A model generated the notes under the pieces. That model made no database searches and was not told the origin of the DNA. It saw only the letters and a program-made list of their open reading frames with translations. Shown here piece by piece: positions 9,946-21,511 of a DNA stretch of 64,000 bases (position 1 is its first letter; each line of letters opens with the position of its first letter). Origin of the DNA: Scolanthus callimorphus (lineage: Eukaryota; Cnidaria; Anthozoa; Actiniaria; Edwardsiidae); NCBI GenBank assembly GCA_033964015.1, contig CM066913.1, positions 22,901,854 through 22,965,853 on the forward strand. The letters run 5' to 3'. A program made the position numbers and the translations under genes.

Positions 9946-11340
9946 TTCAATTCTTTTCATCGGCCCCTCTCTTCCCTAGAGAATTTCAAATCCCTTCCCG
10001 GCTTTAAGTTACTTGCGAGGTATGTACGTTAGTTGGAGACCTCAAAAACACAATGAAAACCGTGTCAATCATGTAATAAGCGTAATTATAACCATATACC
10101 CGCCCTATCACAAAAACATTCAGAAACTTTTCTAGCTATAAAGAGCGCAAACATCAGAAAATCGCGGACTTTCTGAAAACATAAACATACAATTTTTTCT
10201 TTTCTTTATATCAAAATGTGTTATCTGAATCGTAAACACTATTCGATTTCTCGCTTCGCATCGAAACGATCACGCAATTTCAACGCAATTTGGAACTTGA
10301 CTGCAGCTCACAAAAGTCAGCTGTAGATTTTAAAATGTGGGCTCATGAATAAATGCCAGCGCGCGCATATATTTAGGCAGGATGCGAGTCCGCACTAGTG
10401 TTGCTCGTTTCGATTAGATTTCCGCTCGCCACGCACGTGATCTCAAATTGGAAAACATTACGCCCAAGCCAATTAGGTCTATTAATCAGTAGTTTCGTCA
10501 TCATGACCAAGAATCATGAACATGGTTCCTTGCCTTTGCCTATCTATTACCCTGAGCATAGGCCTCGCGCCCATGCTGCCGGCGCAAATTGGATTTTGGG
10601 CTGGCGATATTTATAATCTTAAAACAGTCTCGATTCAAGCAGGCAATTTTACGATTGCTTTGTGCCTGATACTCGCAGGCTTTCTAAAATAAACGTTTTT
10701 GAAGCCGCGTTTCAATAAAGTAAAAAAATTATGGAAATTATCTAAAAAATAAATTGATTGCAGAAAGACAGCTACCCTAATAAAAAATTGTTTGCAGCTA
10801 CATTAAAAATAAATTGTTTGCATATCAAGAAAGTACTGTCGTTTTTATAGCAAATCCGCGCGGGTTGCCTGTGGTGTTCAAAACGTGACTCAGGCCCCTC
10901 GGCGGGGGGTAAAAACAAAATGGCGACCAAGAGAAGGATGTTTCTCGAGTATCTGCAAGTTCTGGTCAATTTTCCTGCTTTTTTCGCTAAGATATGAGGA
11001 AAAGTACTTACAGACCTTCCAAATAAGGTAAGGGGGGATTTCCTAATAAGGAAGTTTTGCAACGTCGGCAAAACGAGCGCTTTTGGCGAAATTTTCTTGA
11101 TATGCAAGGAAAAGATTTCCGACCCCCCCCCCCCCCCCCCCCTCAGAAAAATAATGGTGATGTTGAGCATGATAGCGAGACTCGTCCGACCCCTGCCGCT
11201 CGAAAAACTTTGAGACACCAAAATATTGTCGCTGTATTTAGCGTAAGGTCCAGAAGCAAAAAAAAAAATCGTTTTTCAAAGAAAACCGGGAGATTTTACT
11301 TACATCTATTCTCAGTTACACGCGGTCGCCGAAAAAAGCT

Positions 11341-11439
11341 TAAGCGAAAACTCGTTTTTCTGTCTTGTCTGAGCGCGACAAGCCGGCGAAAGCACGTGCG
11401 TTGCCATGGAAACTTTGACAAAAAACGAGTTTTCGCTTA
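11341..11439. repeat. 99-bp hairpin with 23-bp arms
   Basis: TAAGCGAAAACTCGTTTTTC is mirrored by the AAAAACGAGTTTTCGCTTA end. The loop is G/C-rich (GAGCGCGACAAGCCGGCG). It lies just inside the right arm of the large palindrome. Confidence 0.8.
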
Positions 11440-11575
11440 CTCAAAATGTGAAGGGGACCTTTATGTGAAGCATGCGCAGATGTACGGCCTGATTTGTCTT
11501 CAGCTGAGCAAATGCTGGTTTGTTGTCGTGTCGACCGAGTTAATTTCTCCATTTTTATGCGGGAATAAGTAATGT

Positions 11576-11938
11576 CAAGAGTGGATTACCAAGAGATCCC
11601 ATATTTACTATGTACGCCCGAATCACAGTCAGAAAAGTGTCTATTTTTAGAACTAGGATTCCCGCGAAAATTCGTCATCCACAGGGTTCCCACTTTCTCG
11701 CCACGCAAACAGTTGTGAGATCCAGCCTAAAATTAAATCGCAGATCAATCGAAAAACCTTTAAAGTCGCAAAGATAAAGTATGACATTCTCTATTTGTTG
11801 TGTATTGGGTATACGAGCATTCGAACCTGAGCATTCGGATACTTTCGCGCGCGAAATTCAAATCTAAAAATAGACACTTGACTGTGATGTGGACAAATAC
11901 GTGTACGAAAGATTCTAACTCTTGTTAATCCACTCTTG
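11576..11938. mobile_element. 363-bp MITE, TIR CAAGAGTGGATTA, 7-bp TSD GTAATGT (copy 1)
   Basis: The ends CAAGAGTGGATTA and TAATCCACTCTTG are perfect inverted repeats. GTAATGT occurs on both sides (11569-11575 and 11939-11945) and once only in the uninterrupted left arm of the palindrome, which gives the empty site. About 90 percent of the interior matches copy 2 at 21746-22113. There is no coding capacity; an unlinked transposase must have mobilised it. Confidence 0.92.
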
Positions 11939-13319
11939 GTAATGTAAACCACAAACGGAGTTCAACAGAAACAATATTTGTACTTGGGGAATGAATTTTG
12001 AGCAGTTTGAGCTTGAGATTGCTACGCTATTCGCTTCAGCAAAGCAGCTCTATTCAAGGATTTCGATTTAATATGGCGGATGTCTGTGATCTGTGGTGGA
12101 ATTCCCAAGTTAACTTTCTGCCAGCAGCTGAAAGGTGAAGTGTCAAATTATCCGCCAAGGTAAGCTTTTAATTACTATTGGCTTATGTAGGTCTCTCTTT
12201 GAGAAATCGCACCAAGGGGTTTTGTGGAATTCGTTGAGCTTCCTTGCTGTAATGCAAAAAGCCGATTTCTTATCGTCTTGCCAGAATGTGCTTTCAAAAT
12301 CTAGTCGTTGTGCCACAGAGTTGTCAGTGAAAAATGGAAGTACTATCATTTTGAAATTCGTTTATCTGACGGGGATGAAACAGAAAATGGGGGAAGTTAT
12401 GTGTTTTTGGTTCGACAGTTACGCACATGAGTTTCAGTGGTTGTTGTTCTTGGACTCCCACTTTCCTCACGGGGAATATTAGATCTGGAAATAAGTCACA
12501 CGCAGTTTCTAGGACCCAGTTTAAATGAAACCATTTGATTTCCTTGAGATCGGCAGCAAAATCGGGTCTTCACTCGAGTTCTAAAATCTGCTTGAAAATG
12601 TTGTCTCATGAATATAATTTAATTGAACATTTTTCGAAAACTGCTCGTTGTGCCACTGAAGTATCTCTCGAAAACAAAACTACATTCTATATGTCTTCAT
12701 TGTGTGGTGCTAATTGGAAATAATGGGGGAAGTTAAGGATTTTTTGGTGTGTTCACCTACAGGACACCTATGCTTGGGCATGCTCCTTAGAAATATTTTC
12801 ACTGAAATAGCTTTTGCGCAAGAACTGAAGTGCTCAGTTTGTTTGCCCAGAAAGCAAAATAAATTGAGATCTGAGCTGGTATAAGAAAAGCACTGCTAGT
12901 TGTGTATACTTACTGAATTTAAAAATAAATTTGGTGAGAAATTGGATTTTTTGATAAACCATTTGACTTGTGAGTGGAAATTGTAGATCATGTTACAGTG
13001 AAACGAGATGTTCTCTTCCCTACAATTTTGCAATATTGCCTAGCAACATTGATGGACAACTTGCTTGAATCAAATTCCAAAAAATCTTTTGTATCTGTCT
13101 TCACGATATTGTACCAGAACTTCGTTCAATTATGGTCTGCCCCTCCAGTGCTCAGACATGTGGCGAATTAAAAATGCTCACGAGAAATTGCAATTTGATA
13201 CCAAAGTTGTCCCATCAGTGTTGTCCATCAGTGTTAAGAGCAAAGAGAACAACCTGTGTAACTGTAATAATACAAATTTCATTTCACTTCTCCTAGTTAC
13301 TATGCATTAAAAAGTTTTT

Positions 13320-14065
13320 GCTGCGAGGCCGCAGGCCGAGCAGCGACACTAATCTTTACCCATTTTGCCATACGCGTTTTTCCCCCTATCTGCGCGTTTT
13401 CCCTCTGTGATCTGCGCGGGATTTTTCTATCCGTGACCTCCTGTTTCAGCTTGGCGTCTGTCTGGCAAATCCTGAGCCTCGTTTTCAATCCGGTATCTTA
13501 ATTGATTGATGTTTTATGAGGGATCTCAAAATATTAATTGCCGTCGGGCGCCTTTCCTCTTTGAAATACAACGGTTGAGTGACAGTTTGAAGAGCTGAGT
13601 TTCGTGTACCAGAGTTAATTTGTTGCCTTTATTTACATAGGTTCAACAGTTAGCGGTTTACGATAAGGTTTAGAGTTCACTAGTTTTCATCTATCGGCGG
13701 ATCGCGGGTGGTCACTTGTTTATTCGATTTTTATTACCCACCCCACACCGCACCGCACTGAGATCTTATATCTCTCGAGGGTGAATCTCTCCTTCGCTCG
13801 TACAATTTTTGTATTGGAAACAAAATCTCACGGTTTTGCGGTTAGCACAAAAAAACGTAGGAAGCGACGTGTGAAACGCGGAAATCGAAGAGGTCAAAGT
13901 GGCGGGTAGGGCTCGTTTGCGATCCCCCGCACTGTTAAATTCTCCATCATATGATATTTTCCCGCTATATCAATTACTTCAAATCAGATGATTGATTGTT
14001 TTGATTTCAGACATGTTGCAAGCGTTAAATAAATATCCTCGCAGCACTCCGCTTTCTTTCAGAAA
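13320..14065. mobile_element. ~745-bp insertion in the right palindrome arm
   Basis: The left arm runs uninterrupted from the GTGCTTCTAA side to TTTTTAATGCATAGT. In the right arm this junction is split by sequence starting GCTGCGAGGCCGCAGGCCG and ending near ATCCTCGCAGCACTCC. The outermost GCTGCGAGG/CCTCGCAGC is a short inverted repeat. Exact borders are uncertain by about 20 bases. No gene is recognised inside. Confidence 0.6.
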
Positions 14066-15316
14066 CTTCTAGTTAGAAGCACCTGATAAAAGATATGATA
14101 GAGGGTAGGACATTCAGAAGTAACTTGTTGTGCATTGTTTGTTGCAGGTTCTGAAGGTGTAGGTGTACATGTATATGCACAATTCACAAAAGGAACATAA
14201 TGCCATTCTTGTCTGGATGACACAAAACAACTGCATCCTGCAACCAAATGGCAATTTCTAGCACAAGTGCGTGGTTCAGGGATGCAACATGTTAGATGTT
14301 ACAGTATTACGAGAGCATTTCATCGATTGATTTTCAGAAGTAGAACTATAGCAGGGGCTACTTTTAAGAGTTTTCACTACAGATAGTTTACTCAGAAGAA
14401 CATCACAGTGCTGTATCAAAATCCTCTTTGATTCAATTTTTCTTGTGAAAATTATGTTGCCACCTCAAAACCCAATGTTGCCAACAGGTGTAATTTTGTC
14501 AACTGCCCAGGTTCCACTATTACAGAACTTGTCAGAATACTCTGTTAGTTATAAATAGCACAATAAAAAGTTCTCCAATTTGGAGTCTCATCCTTTTCAT
14601 GGACATAATCCACCACTTAATCCCAGGGAAGGGTGGTGAAAACTGAGCTTGTATTTCCAGGGTGGGTACCCTTCAGTCTGGGTATTTACACATTGTTTGA
14701 CAATCCCAGCTTGGTTAGATACAAAATCTGGGGTTGTAAATCATCAGTAGTCAAATCAATTGAATTCCAGGATAGGTTATGGTGAAACTTGTCCAGACAT
14801 TTTCTAATAAGGTTATCACACAAACTAATCAACATGTTTGTTTGGTCACCATGACATTTTTTTTTTCATTCTTATAAAACAGTGTGACCAGATTTTTCAA
14901 GCAAAATTTATGTATCTGCATGGTGCAGAACTTTTATTTCTCAACCCAAAACTATGACATCTTTCCACTTGATCTAATTCCAATGGAAGGCCCCGAAATA
15001 TAAGGGTAAACTGATAGGATAAAAAAGGAAATCGCTACGATTGCTAAACAAAACCAACGTCATTTTTCTTGCACTTGCAGTCCACAGATCCTAAAATCAA
15101 ACAATTTTTATTTGCAATATACAGGCAGCTGAATAAACGTTATATTTTATCCTTCCCGCTTTCAGAATAAAAACAAAACAAACGAGAAATAGAAATAGCG
15201 CTATTTGATTACAAATTCGTGATACTCAACAGTGCTTTTCCCTGAGTTGAGTCTGCAATGTAAACTTGTAGAGCAGCGGTTATTGCGCATGGCAGAAACA
15301 AAAAAGTCCCCTGTTC

Positions 15317-15641
15317 TCAAAATGGGTTGTTTGCATTCGCGCCGTTGGTGGGTGTGGCCGTACGACCGTATTCTTTGTTTCTCCAGAAAACCACAGGGTA
15401 CCCGTGTATTTTCTTTTTGTACATTTTTTTTCCATGGCTTTAAAACGAACGTTGCATGAAATAAATGCTGCAAACGTTATCGTCGGAAGATTCTCTACAC
15501 TACCCATTAGGTAAGTGGCTCACATAAGCATTAGAAGTAGCTACTGCGCATGCGTATGTGTGCTACAACTCAGTCCCAAAATAGTGTGTTATTGAACGGT
15601 AAACTTTGGTCACAAAGTTGAATAAAACTTTTTGCCAGCAC
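15317..15641. repeat. Left arm of a second foldback element (15317-21424)
   Basis: TCAAAATGGGTTGTTTGCA at the left edge returns inverted as TGCAAACAACCCATTTTGA at 21403-21421. The arm continues through GTGGGTGTGGCCGTACG and TGCGCATGCGTATGTGTG. It is cut at 15641 by a LINE and resumes at 19077 with TGCGTCCAGTTTGAAG. Confidence 0.85.
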
Positions 15642-15863
15642 TTAGTTATTTGAGTTTATTTTCCACACACAGCTTACATTTGTCAGGTACAGTAAAAATA
15701 GAGGTGGCAGGGGACCCATGAAACCATCAGGTTTATTGAGTAGGGTCCCCTGTATTTAGGTTAAATAATAATAATAATAAATAAGTGAAAATTTAGATAT
15801 ATGTCTTGGTAATGTTCATTTGCATGCTGTTCTATATATTTTTCGTTTTTTTTATATATATTG

Positions 15864-18753
15864 CTACATTGCCAGAAAAGTTGAGAGATTTGATTTGAAT
15901 GAGGGAAGGTTATTAGACGATGTTACAAAAAGAGGGAGAGAATTCCAAATTTTAGGACCTTGATATAAAATAGTAAACATCTTAATATTTGTTCTACAGG
16001 GGTGGCTACGGAATTGAGGGGCATATCGTGTGTTATAATTATTAATATTGCTACCAGTTAGAAATAAATTGTGAAAGGGGGCTGGTAGTAGATCATGATA
16101 GTAAGAGAACATAAACTTAGCAACATGAAATGAATTAATTTTGAATATGTCTAGGATTTTCAGTCTTGCAAAAAGGGGTGCTGAGTGGGCTCGAAACTCA
16201 GAATTTGTAATGGCACGGACCGCTCGCTTTTGGAGCAAAAAAATACGATTTAAGTTAGAAACATACGTTGAAAACCAGACAATGGTGCAGTAAGTAAGAT
16301 ACGGATAAATTAAGCTATAGTAAAGAGATACTTTGGTTGCAGTCGAAAGAAAAAAGCGAGACCTAAAAATAACACCGGCTGATTTAGAAATTTTTTGGCA
16401 AATATAATTAATATGAAATTTCCACGATAAATTGGAGTCCAAGTAAATGCCTAAAAATTTGACATGATCTTTCTGCACGATTGGCTGGTTATCATAGAGT
16501 ATAGGAGCGGTGATGCGCGTTAACTTTTGTTGAGCTTTGAAAAAAATGCAATTGGTTTTTTTGGCATTAACAGCTGCTTGGTGGAACAGCTATTATTGAA
16601 TTGAACAAATTGGTATCTATTAGAGAAGTAGCTTTTGACCCAATCCAAAGCAACTCCACGTATTCCATAATGTTCTAGTTTCGTAAACAGAATGTTGTAA
16701 TCAAGGGTATCAAACGCTTTGGAAAGGTCAAGGAATATACCGGCTGTTATTTTACTTTGATCAATGGCAGTGGCGATGTTGTTAATTAGATGAGTGAGAC
16801 AAAGATCGGTAGAGTGGTGTTTTCGAAATCCGAATTGGAGGTGATAAAGAACATCAAGACGATCAAGAAATGTAGAAATTCGGTTATGGAAAACCCGCTC
16901 AAAGAATTTAGAGAAGATAGGAAGTAATGAGATTGGCCGGTAATTGGAAAATGACTTAGGAGAATCGCTTTTAAATATTGGGATTAATTTAGCAATTTTA
17001 AGTCTATCAGGAAATACACCTGTAACAAGAGATAAATTAATCATATTTGTTAGTGGCTCAGCTATTACATCAAAATTACTGATATATTGTCGTACCCTGG
17101 CGCTTTACCCGTCTTTAAAGAACTACAAATATCCTCAATTTCTCGTTTATCCACAGGTTTGAGGATAATAGACTCATTTATGCGATTTGACAAAAAAGAT
17201 TTAAAATAAGTGCTAATTTTGGGGAGTTTATTTGCGAGACTGGGGCCCAGATTTGTAAAATATTCACAAAAACGATTAGCTATGTCTATAGGATCCGTGA
17301 CTACTTTACCGTCAGATACTAAATGAAGATGGCAGAGAGGCCTTGGTTTTGCGCTTATTGATTACCTCATTTATTAGTTTCCATGTCTGTTTAATGTCAT
17401 TTTTGGCTAGATCAAATCGCTTGTCATAGTATTGCCGTTTAGCCAACTTAATAAGATGATTGAGTTTGTTTCTATAAGATTTATAGGCCACTTCGCGCGT
17501 TAGACTGGGAAATTTCAATAGTTGTTTATACAATTTATTCTTTCTTTTTATGGACACCAACAAAGAGTTTGATATCCAGGGGGAATTTGGTTTGCCATAA
17601 TATCTAAGCTTAACCTTTTTAAGCGGAAAGCTGAGATTATAAAGGCGTAAGTATTCAAGGGAAAACTTACTGTATGTGTCATTTACATTAGATTCAACAA
17701 GGTAATCAGACCAATTGACTTGCGAAAGATGGGCTCGGAAAAGGTTCAAATTAGCCGCACAAAAATCTCTTCTCATTGCGTAATTAGGTCCTTTGTTAGC
17801 AGATAAAGGGTTATATGGAACATAAGCAAAAACAGGTAGATGATCAGCCCTATGTCATTAATAATAATACCGTTGAACACATTGGGCGTATGGTGATTCG
17901 TTAAGATATTGTCTATTAGTGTAGCGGAGTGAGGAGTTATGCGAGTAGGTCTATTGATCAGAGGAACAAACATGTAAGAGAACAGACTATCAATGAATTC
18001 TTGTGTGCAACCATGATCAGAGTAGCGTAACAAATCCACAGGTTATAATCACCGGCTACGTAACAATACTTGTCACCTTTGGAAATTTTTCCAAGGATAT
18101 CATTGAAAGCATCAAGAAAAGCTGCTAAATTTTGATTTGGCGGTCGGTAAACAGAGCCTACGATAATATTTTTCCCAGAGGGGATGTTAATTTTAACAAA
18201 AAGTGATTCGATGACTTCGGAATTTGAATAATTACAGTCTGGCAAAATTTTGAATTCGAGGTTTTCTTGTAAATAAAGGCCTGTTCCACCTGCATTTTTA
18301 TCAATACGATGATTTGAAATAAATGTGTAACCAGGTTTCTGAGATACCGATGACTGAGGTTGGTTTTTGCAGACGACCCAACAATAATTTGAATTTATCA
18401 AAGTTGCCGAGAAGGCTGCGAGCATTAACGTGTAGTATAGAAAATGAAGCGTCTGAAGAAAAATTTCGCACTTTATCATTTATCTCTTCCTCGACAAAAT
18501 AGTTACTATCGGGGGGGCTGAGGTCGAGGTTTTGATCAGGATCGGGAGGGGTATAGAATGAATCCTTAGACCTTAAACGGTCAGATATAGGGCTGAATTT
18601 TAGGGAACTTAGGCGATCAAAATCATAATTAAGTGAGCCATGTAGCATTTCAAAAAGAGCAAAATGAAAGGAGATATTGTCTAGTTTGAAAAAGGGAAGT
18701 GCAGAAAGAGGATTCGCAATAGTGGAAGCCATTTCTAAGCTAAGAATTGACAT
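15864..18753 (-). pseudogene. LINE ORF2: APE endonuclease + reverse transcriptase, frameshifted, RT active site deleted
   Basis: The fragments follow in order on the minus strand. Endonuclease motifs are SILHVNARSL, ISETWL, GGTGLYL, VYRPP and AGDYNL, then ATLIDNILTN. A frameshift near 17855 separates the last of these from a DHLPVF segment in which the usual SDH serine is alanine. RT motifs are NYRPISLLP, QFGFRKHHSTD and FLDLSKAFDT (catalytic Asp present). The frame then jumps near 16572 directly to a region beyond the active site: the FADD/YADD block is missing. The C-terminal part (15864-16478) has KFLGIYLDSNLSW and YPYLTYCTIVW, usual for Jockey/CR1-type LINEs. At least four breaks separate the pieces, so the copy is dead. 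Confidence 0.9.
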
Positions 18754-18784
18754 TAGGGATGAGATATACTTATCTACTGTCCAT

Positions 18785-19036
18785 TTAGGTTAACATTTCC
18801 AGCTCGCTTCGAGTAAGCTCTTCCAGTACGCTGAGGTCTGTGACTTTGATCCTATCGCTGTCCTTTGTCTCTCGAAGATAAATGACTTGGTTCCTTGTCC
18901 AGCAGTAGGCATATTCAAACTTTGTTTTGAACTTCTTTGCCTCAGCGTACAACTCTTGGGTCTTGGGTGGTAGATGGTCCAAAAGCATTGCTTTAGAAAG
19001 GTTAGCGTCGTCAGCTAAACCAAGGGCGGCAGGCAT
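18785..19036 (-). pseudogene. LINE ORF1 C-terminus (FP25K-like domain), 5'-truncated
   Basis: The frame contains LLDHLPPKTQELYAEAKKFK and FEYAYCWTRNQVIYLRETKD. This pattern is typical of the C-terminal domain shared by LINE ORF1 proteins and baculoviral FP proteins, thought to help RNA/RNP binding. The ORF1 stop lies 32 bases before the first Met of ORF2. The element begins at about 19076, so most of ORF1 is missing. Confidence 0.7.
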
Positions 19037-19282
19037 TACTTTGGATTACTTCGTCTCGTGCAAGTCTTCTTCAAACTGCGTCCAGTTTGAAGTTTTATTA
19101 ACGTTAAAATATCATTGGGACAGACGACTATTCTTACCTGCCACAAAACAGTATATCACATATTTTCAGCAATAGTTTGCCCCAACGATGTCAGAGATTG
19201 TACCTCGTGATGTTATTTAATCAGCTGAAGGTGCTGAAGAACGTCTATACGCCAAAGACTTCACTGTCAGCAGGCTGGAGTA

Positions 19283-19498
19283 GGGGTAGCGAATAGTCCC
19301 TAAAAATATCAAGAGTCTCGCCAAATTTTAGCAGAGTCTCGGAATCTCGGAATGTTTAACATGCATCTCGGAATCTCGGATTTCGTCCTCAAACTTCTAA
19401 ATACAGTAAATATATGAGCTGACATGTTTCTTCAGTCTCGGGCTCGGATTTTAAACTGCCAGTCTCGGCTTCCGGCAAGTCTCGGAATTCGCTACCCC
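19283..19498. mobile_element. 216-bp MITE with GGGTAGCGAAT TIRs (copy 1)
   Basis: It starts GGGGTAGCGAATAGTCCC and ends GAATTCGCTACCCC. The interior is rich in GTCTCGGAATCTCGG units. It is inverted relative to the copy at 19574-19781. Confidence 0.8.
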
Positions 19499-19573
19499 TT
19501 GGTGTCTCCTGGAATGGCGTGGACATAACTATACCAACCATCAATAGGCACGTCAAGTCCTATGGGGACACAA

Positions 19574-19781
19574 GGGTAGCGAATGGTGAATCCAAGACTT
19601 GCCGAGACGCCGAGACTGACAGTTTAAAATCCGAAAAAATATCAGCTCATATAATTATTTACTGTATAGAAGTTTGAGGACGAAATCCGAGATTGCGAGA
19701 CGCACGTTAAAATTTCCGAGATTCCGAGACTCTGCTAAAATTTGGTGAGACTCTTGATATTTTAGGGACCATTCGCTACCC
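19574..19781. mobile_element. 208-bp MITE with GGGTAGCGAAT TIRs (copy 2, inverted)
   Basis: It starts GGGTAGCGAATGGTGAATCC and ends GGGACCATTCGCTACCC. Reverse-complementing it gives copy 1 with about 10-15 percent differences. The two lie head to head with a 75-bp spacer. Confidence 0.8.
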
Positions 19782-20012
19782 ACAATCTAGACTTAGTAGG
19801 AACTAGTCATTCTACTGTAGATGGTACCAATTAAACAGGGCACAAGGGCAAGGTATCGGGTCATGCAACTAAAGAGTTAACATGCATCTAAGGTAACCAG
19901 GTGGTAGAAACAAGCTACAAAGACACAAGAAAGACACAGCTACAGCAGAGCGAAAAGCTAGGACACTTAAAATGGTCGTAAATGCAAGACAAGCTCTAGG
20001 TGAATATAGCCA

Positions 20013-20069
20013 TATAGCGTTTTCCCCTTGGAGCGTTTTCCCGTTATAGCGTTTTCCCCTTGGAGCTGT
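20013..20069. repeat. Short tandem repeat GCGTTTTCCCCTTGGAGC
   Basis: Three imperfect units of 18-20 bases sit side by side. The surrounding 19782-20540 has no gene I can support; the open frame 19869-20129 runs through this repeat. Confidence 0.6.
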
Positions 20070-20539
20070 TCCATGGGCTTTCACCACTGCTGACGGTGTC
20101 CTGTAAAGACAGAGAAAGCGCCGATGCATGTTCTTGAAGGTACATCACATCACTGTAATGACAACTGACTACATGGCATGCTCTTCTACGACCACTTGTT
20201 ACACTGCGTCATGGCACATTCGCAGAGCTCGTGATGACTGTCTTTAACCATTCACCAAAAGCACAGCGCGTGAACAGTCACACACACATACCACTGACAA
20301 CCAAGGGCTGGACGACAAGAGGGCCATCCATGAAGGTGCCGAGAGATTGTAAGGCATTTCTAGGCAATGTGGAGCACTCGCAATACCGCAAGACTATACT
20401 TGGACGTACAGGGGCGTACAGTCATCGTTATTACTGAGGGAAGCTGTGTGCGCTTAAAAAGTGTGAACGTGATGATCACCATTACTGCAGCACTGCAGAT
20501 AATTTAGCAGAAGAGTCTATAGTCAGAAAACGCCCGTCT

Positions 20540-20910
20540 CTTTATTTTCACAGAAAACTGTCGGCTAGAAATTTGGTGACAGGTCTTGGTTCGCGAGGGA
20601 GATAGCCACCACACAGACGCGCGGCTCTGCGTTGGACGATTTTAATTCTCGACCTCTTGTGTTAACTGAGCTGTGTATGGGTCCCATGCGCTTGATGTAT
20701 ATTCTAGAAGTGGTCTTACTAGGCCAAAATAAGCAGCTTGCATTTGATCGCGAGTACATGTCGCGAGATTGCGCCTGAAGAGGCCCAGCAGCTTGCTCGC
20801 ATGACGATGTCGCAAGTGCCGATTCCATTGTAATTCACAGGAAATCGTGGATGACGCCTACGTACTTTTTGGTGTGCTTGACAAATTCAAGAGGACAGTC
20901 CCCAAGGAAC
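20540..20910 (-). pseudogene. LINE reverse-transcriptase C-terminal fragment, frameshifted
   Basis: The minus strand, read across two frameshifts, gives KHTKKYVGVIHDF, then WNRHLRHRHASKLLGLFRRN and LVRPLLEYTSSAWDPYTAQ, then QRRAARLCGGYLPREP. This is the standard order of the region after the RT domain in LINEs (KYLGV...W..H, LVRP.LEYAS.VWDPY, QRRAARF). The breaks lie at about 20840 (before CELQWNRH) and 20640 (an in-frame stop). The family differs from the LINE at 15642-19076. Confidence 0.8.
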
Positions 20911-21035
20911 TACAAGTGGGGGAAATTATGACGAGGTTTTCTGGTAATCCTCATCATCTTGCATTTCCTATGCGCAAAGCTCATGCAAGCATGGCTTTTC
21001 CAGCGTTGTTTAGCGGGTTCAACGTTTTAAATTTT

Positions 21036-21424
21036 ATCAAATTGTTAACAGAAAACTTCAAACTGGACGCAGTGCTGGCAAAAAGTTTTATTCAACAGTA
21101 AATAACTTCCATACATTGTTTGCCCTTGTTGTGACCAAAGTTTACCGTTCAATAACACACTATTTTGGGACTGTGAGTTGTAGCACACATACGCATGCGC
21201 AGTAGCTACTTCTAATGCTTATGTGAGCCACTTACCTAATGGGTAGTGTAGAGAATCTTCCAACGATTTCGATTGCAGCATTTATTTCATGCAACGTTCG
21301 TTTTAAAGCCATGGGAAAAAATAAACAAAAAAAAATACGCGGATACCCTGTGGTTTTCTAGAGAAACAACGGCCGTACGGCCACACCCACCAACGGCGCG
21401 ATTGCAAACAACCCATTTTGAATC
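21036..21424. repeat. Right arm of the second foldback element
   Basis: This is inverted relative to 15317-15641 plus 19077-19110. It has a private ~30-bp stretch (AGTAAATAACTTCCATACAT, near 21100) absent from the left arm. The outer end CAACCCATTTTGA is at 21409-21421. Confidence 0.82.
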
Positions 21425-21470
21425 ACCCTCGGGCCAAGCTTCAACGGCATATGTCTCCAAAAGTCCCGCA

Positions 21471-21492
21471 GGGGGGGGGGGGGGGGGGGGGG
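21471..21492. repeat. Poly-G tract (22 G)
   Basis: This is an uninterrupted G run between the second and third foldback elements. Its length is likely unreliable in any assembly. Confidence 0.95.
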
Positions 21493-21511
21493 TTCACCCG
21501 CTGGCCCACGG

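Larger units (their letters stand above)
8368..11452. other. Spacer of the large palindrome, filled with hairpin elements
   Basis: This is unique sequence between the arms. It contains at least five separate hairpin or TIR elements listed individually, poly-C at 11126-11144 and AT-rich filler. No protein-coding gene is recognised. The open frame at 10772-11221 (minus) runs through the poly-C and is rejected. Confidence 0.6.
11453..15316 (-). repeat. Right arm of the ~9.8-kb palindrome
   Basis: This is the inverted copy of 5548-8367. It is about 1 kb longer because of two insertions: a 363-bp MITE at 11576-11938 and about 745 bp at 13320-14065. Point differences from the left arm are scattered, so the arms have diverged for some time or conversion is incomplete. 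Confidence 0.85.
15642..19076 (-). mobile_element. 5'-truncated, inactive LINE (Jockey/CR1-like) inserted in the foldback arm
   Basis: The LINE is delimited by the two halves of the foldback arm: ...GCCAGCAC before 15642 and TGCGTCC after 19076, which are adjacent in the intact right arm at 21070-21090 (inverted). Reading on the minus strand it holds the end of ORF1, an APE-type endonuclease, a reverse transcriptase with a deletion, a C-terminal region and a 3' UTR. The 3' UTR has a GGGGACCC/GGGTCCCC hairpin and a TAA microsatellite at about 15765-15782. No clear target duplication was seen. Confidence 0.88.

Noticed and set aside
10772..11221. 149-codon minus-strand frame as a gene
   Set aside because: It runs through a poly-C tract that gives a glycine run, spans repeat junctions and has no domain.
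11057..11572. 171-codon plus-strand frame as a gene
   Set aside because: It covers the same poly-C tract (proline run) and the 99-bp hairpin and ends in a palindrome arm.
19869..20129. 86-codon frame as a secreted protein
   Set aside because: Overlaps the GCGTTTTCCCCTTGGAGC tandem repeat and has no consistent features.
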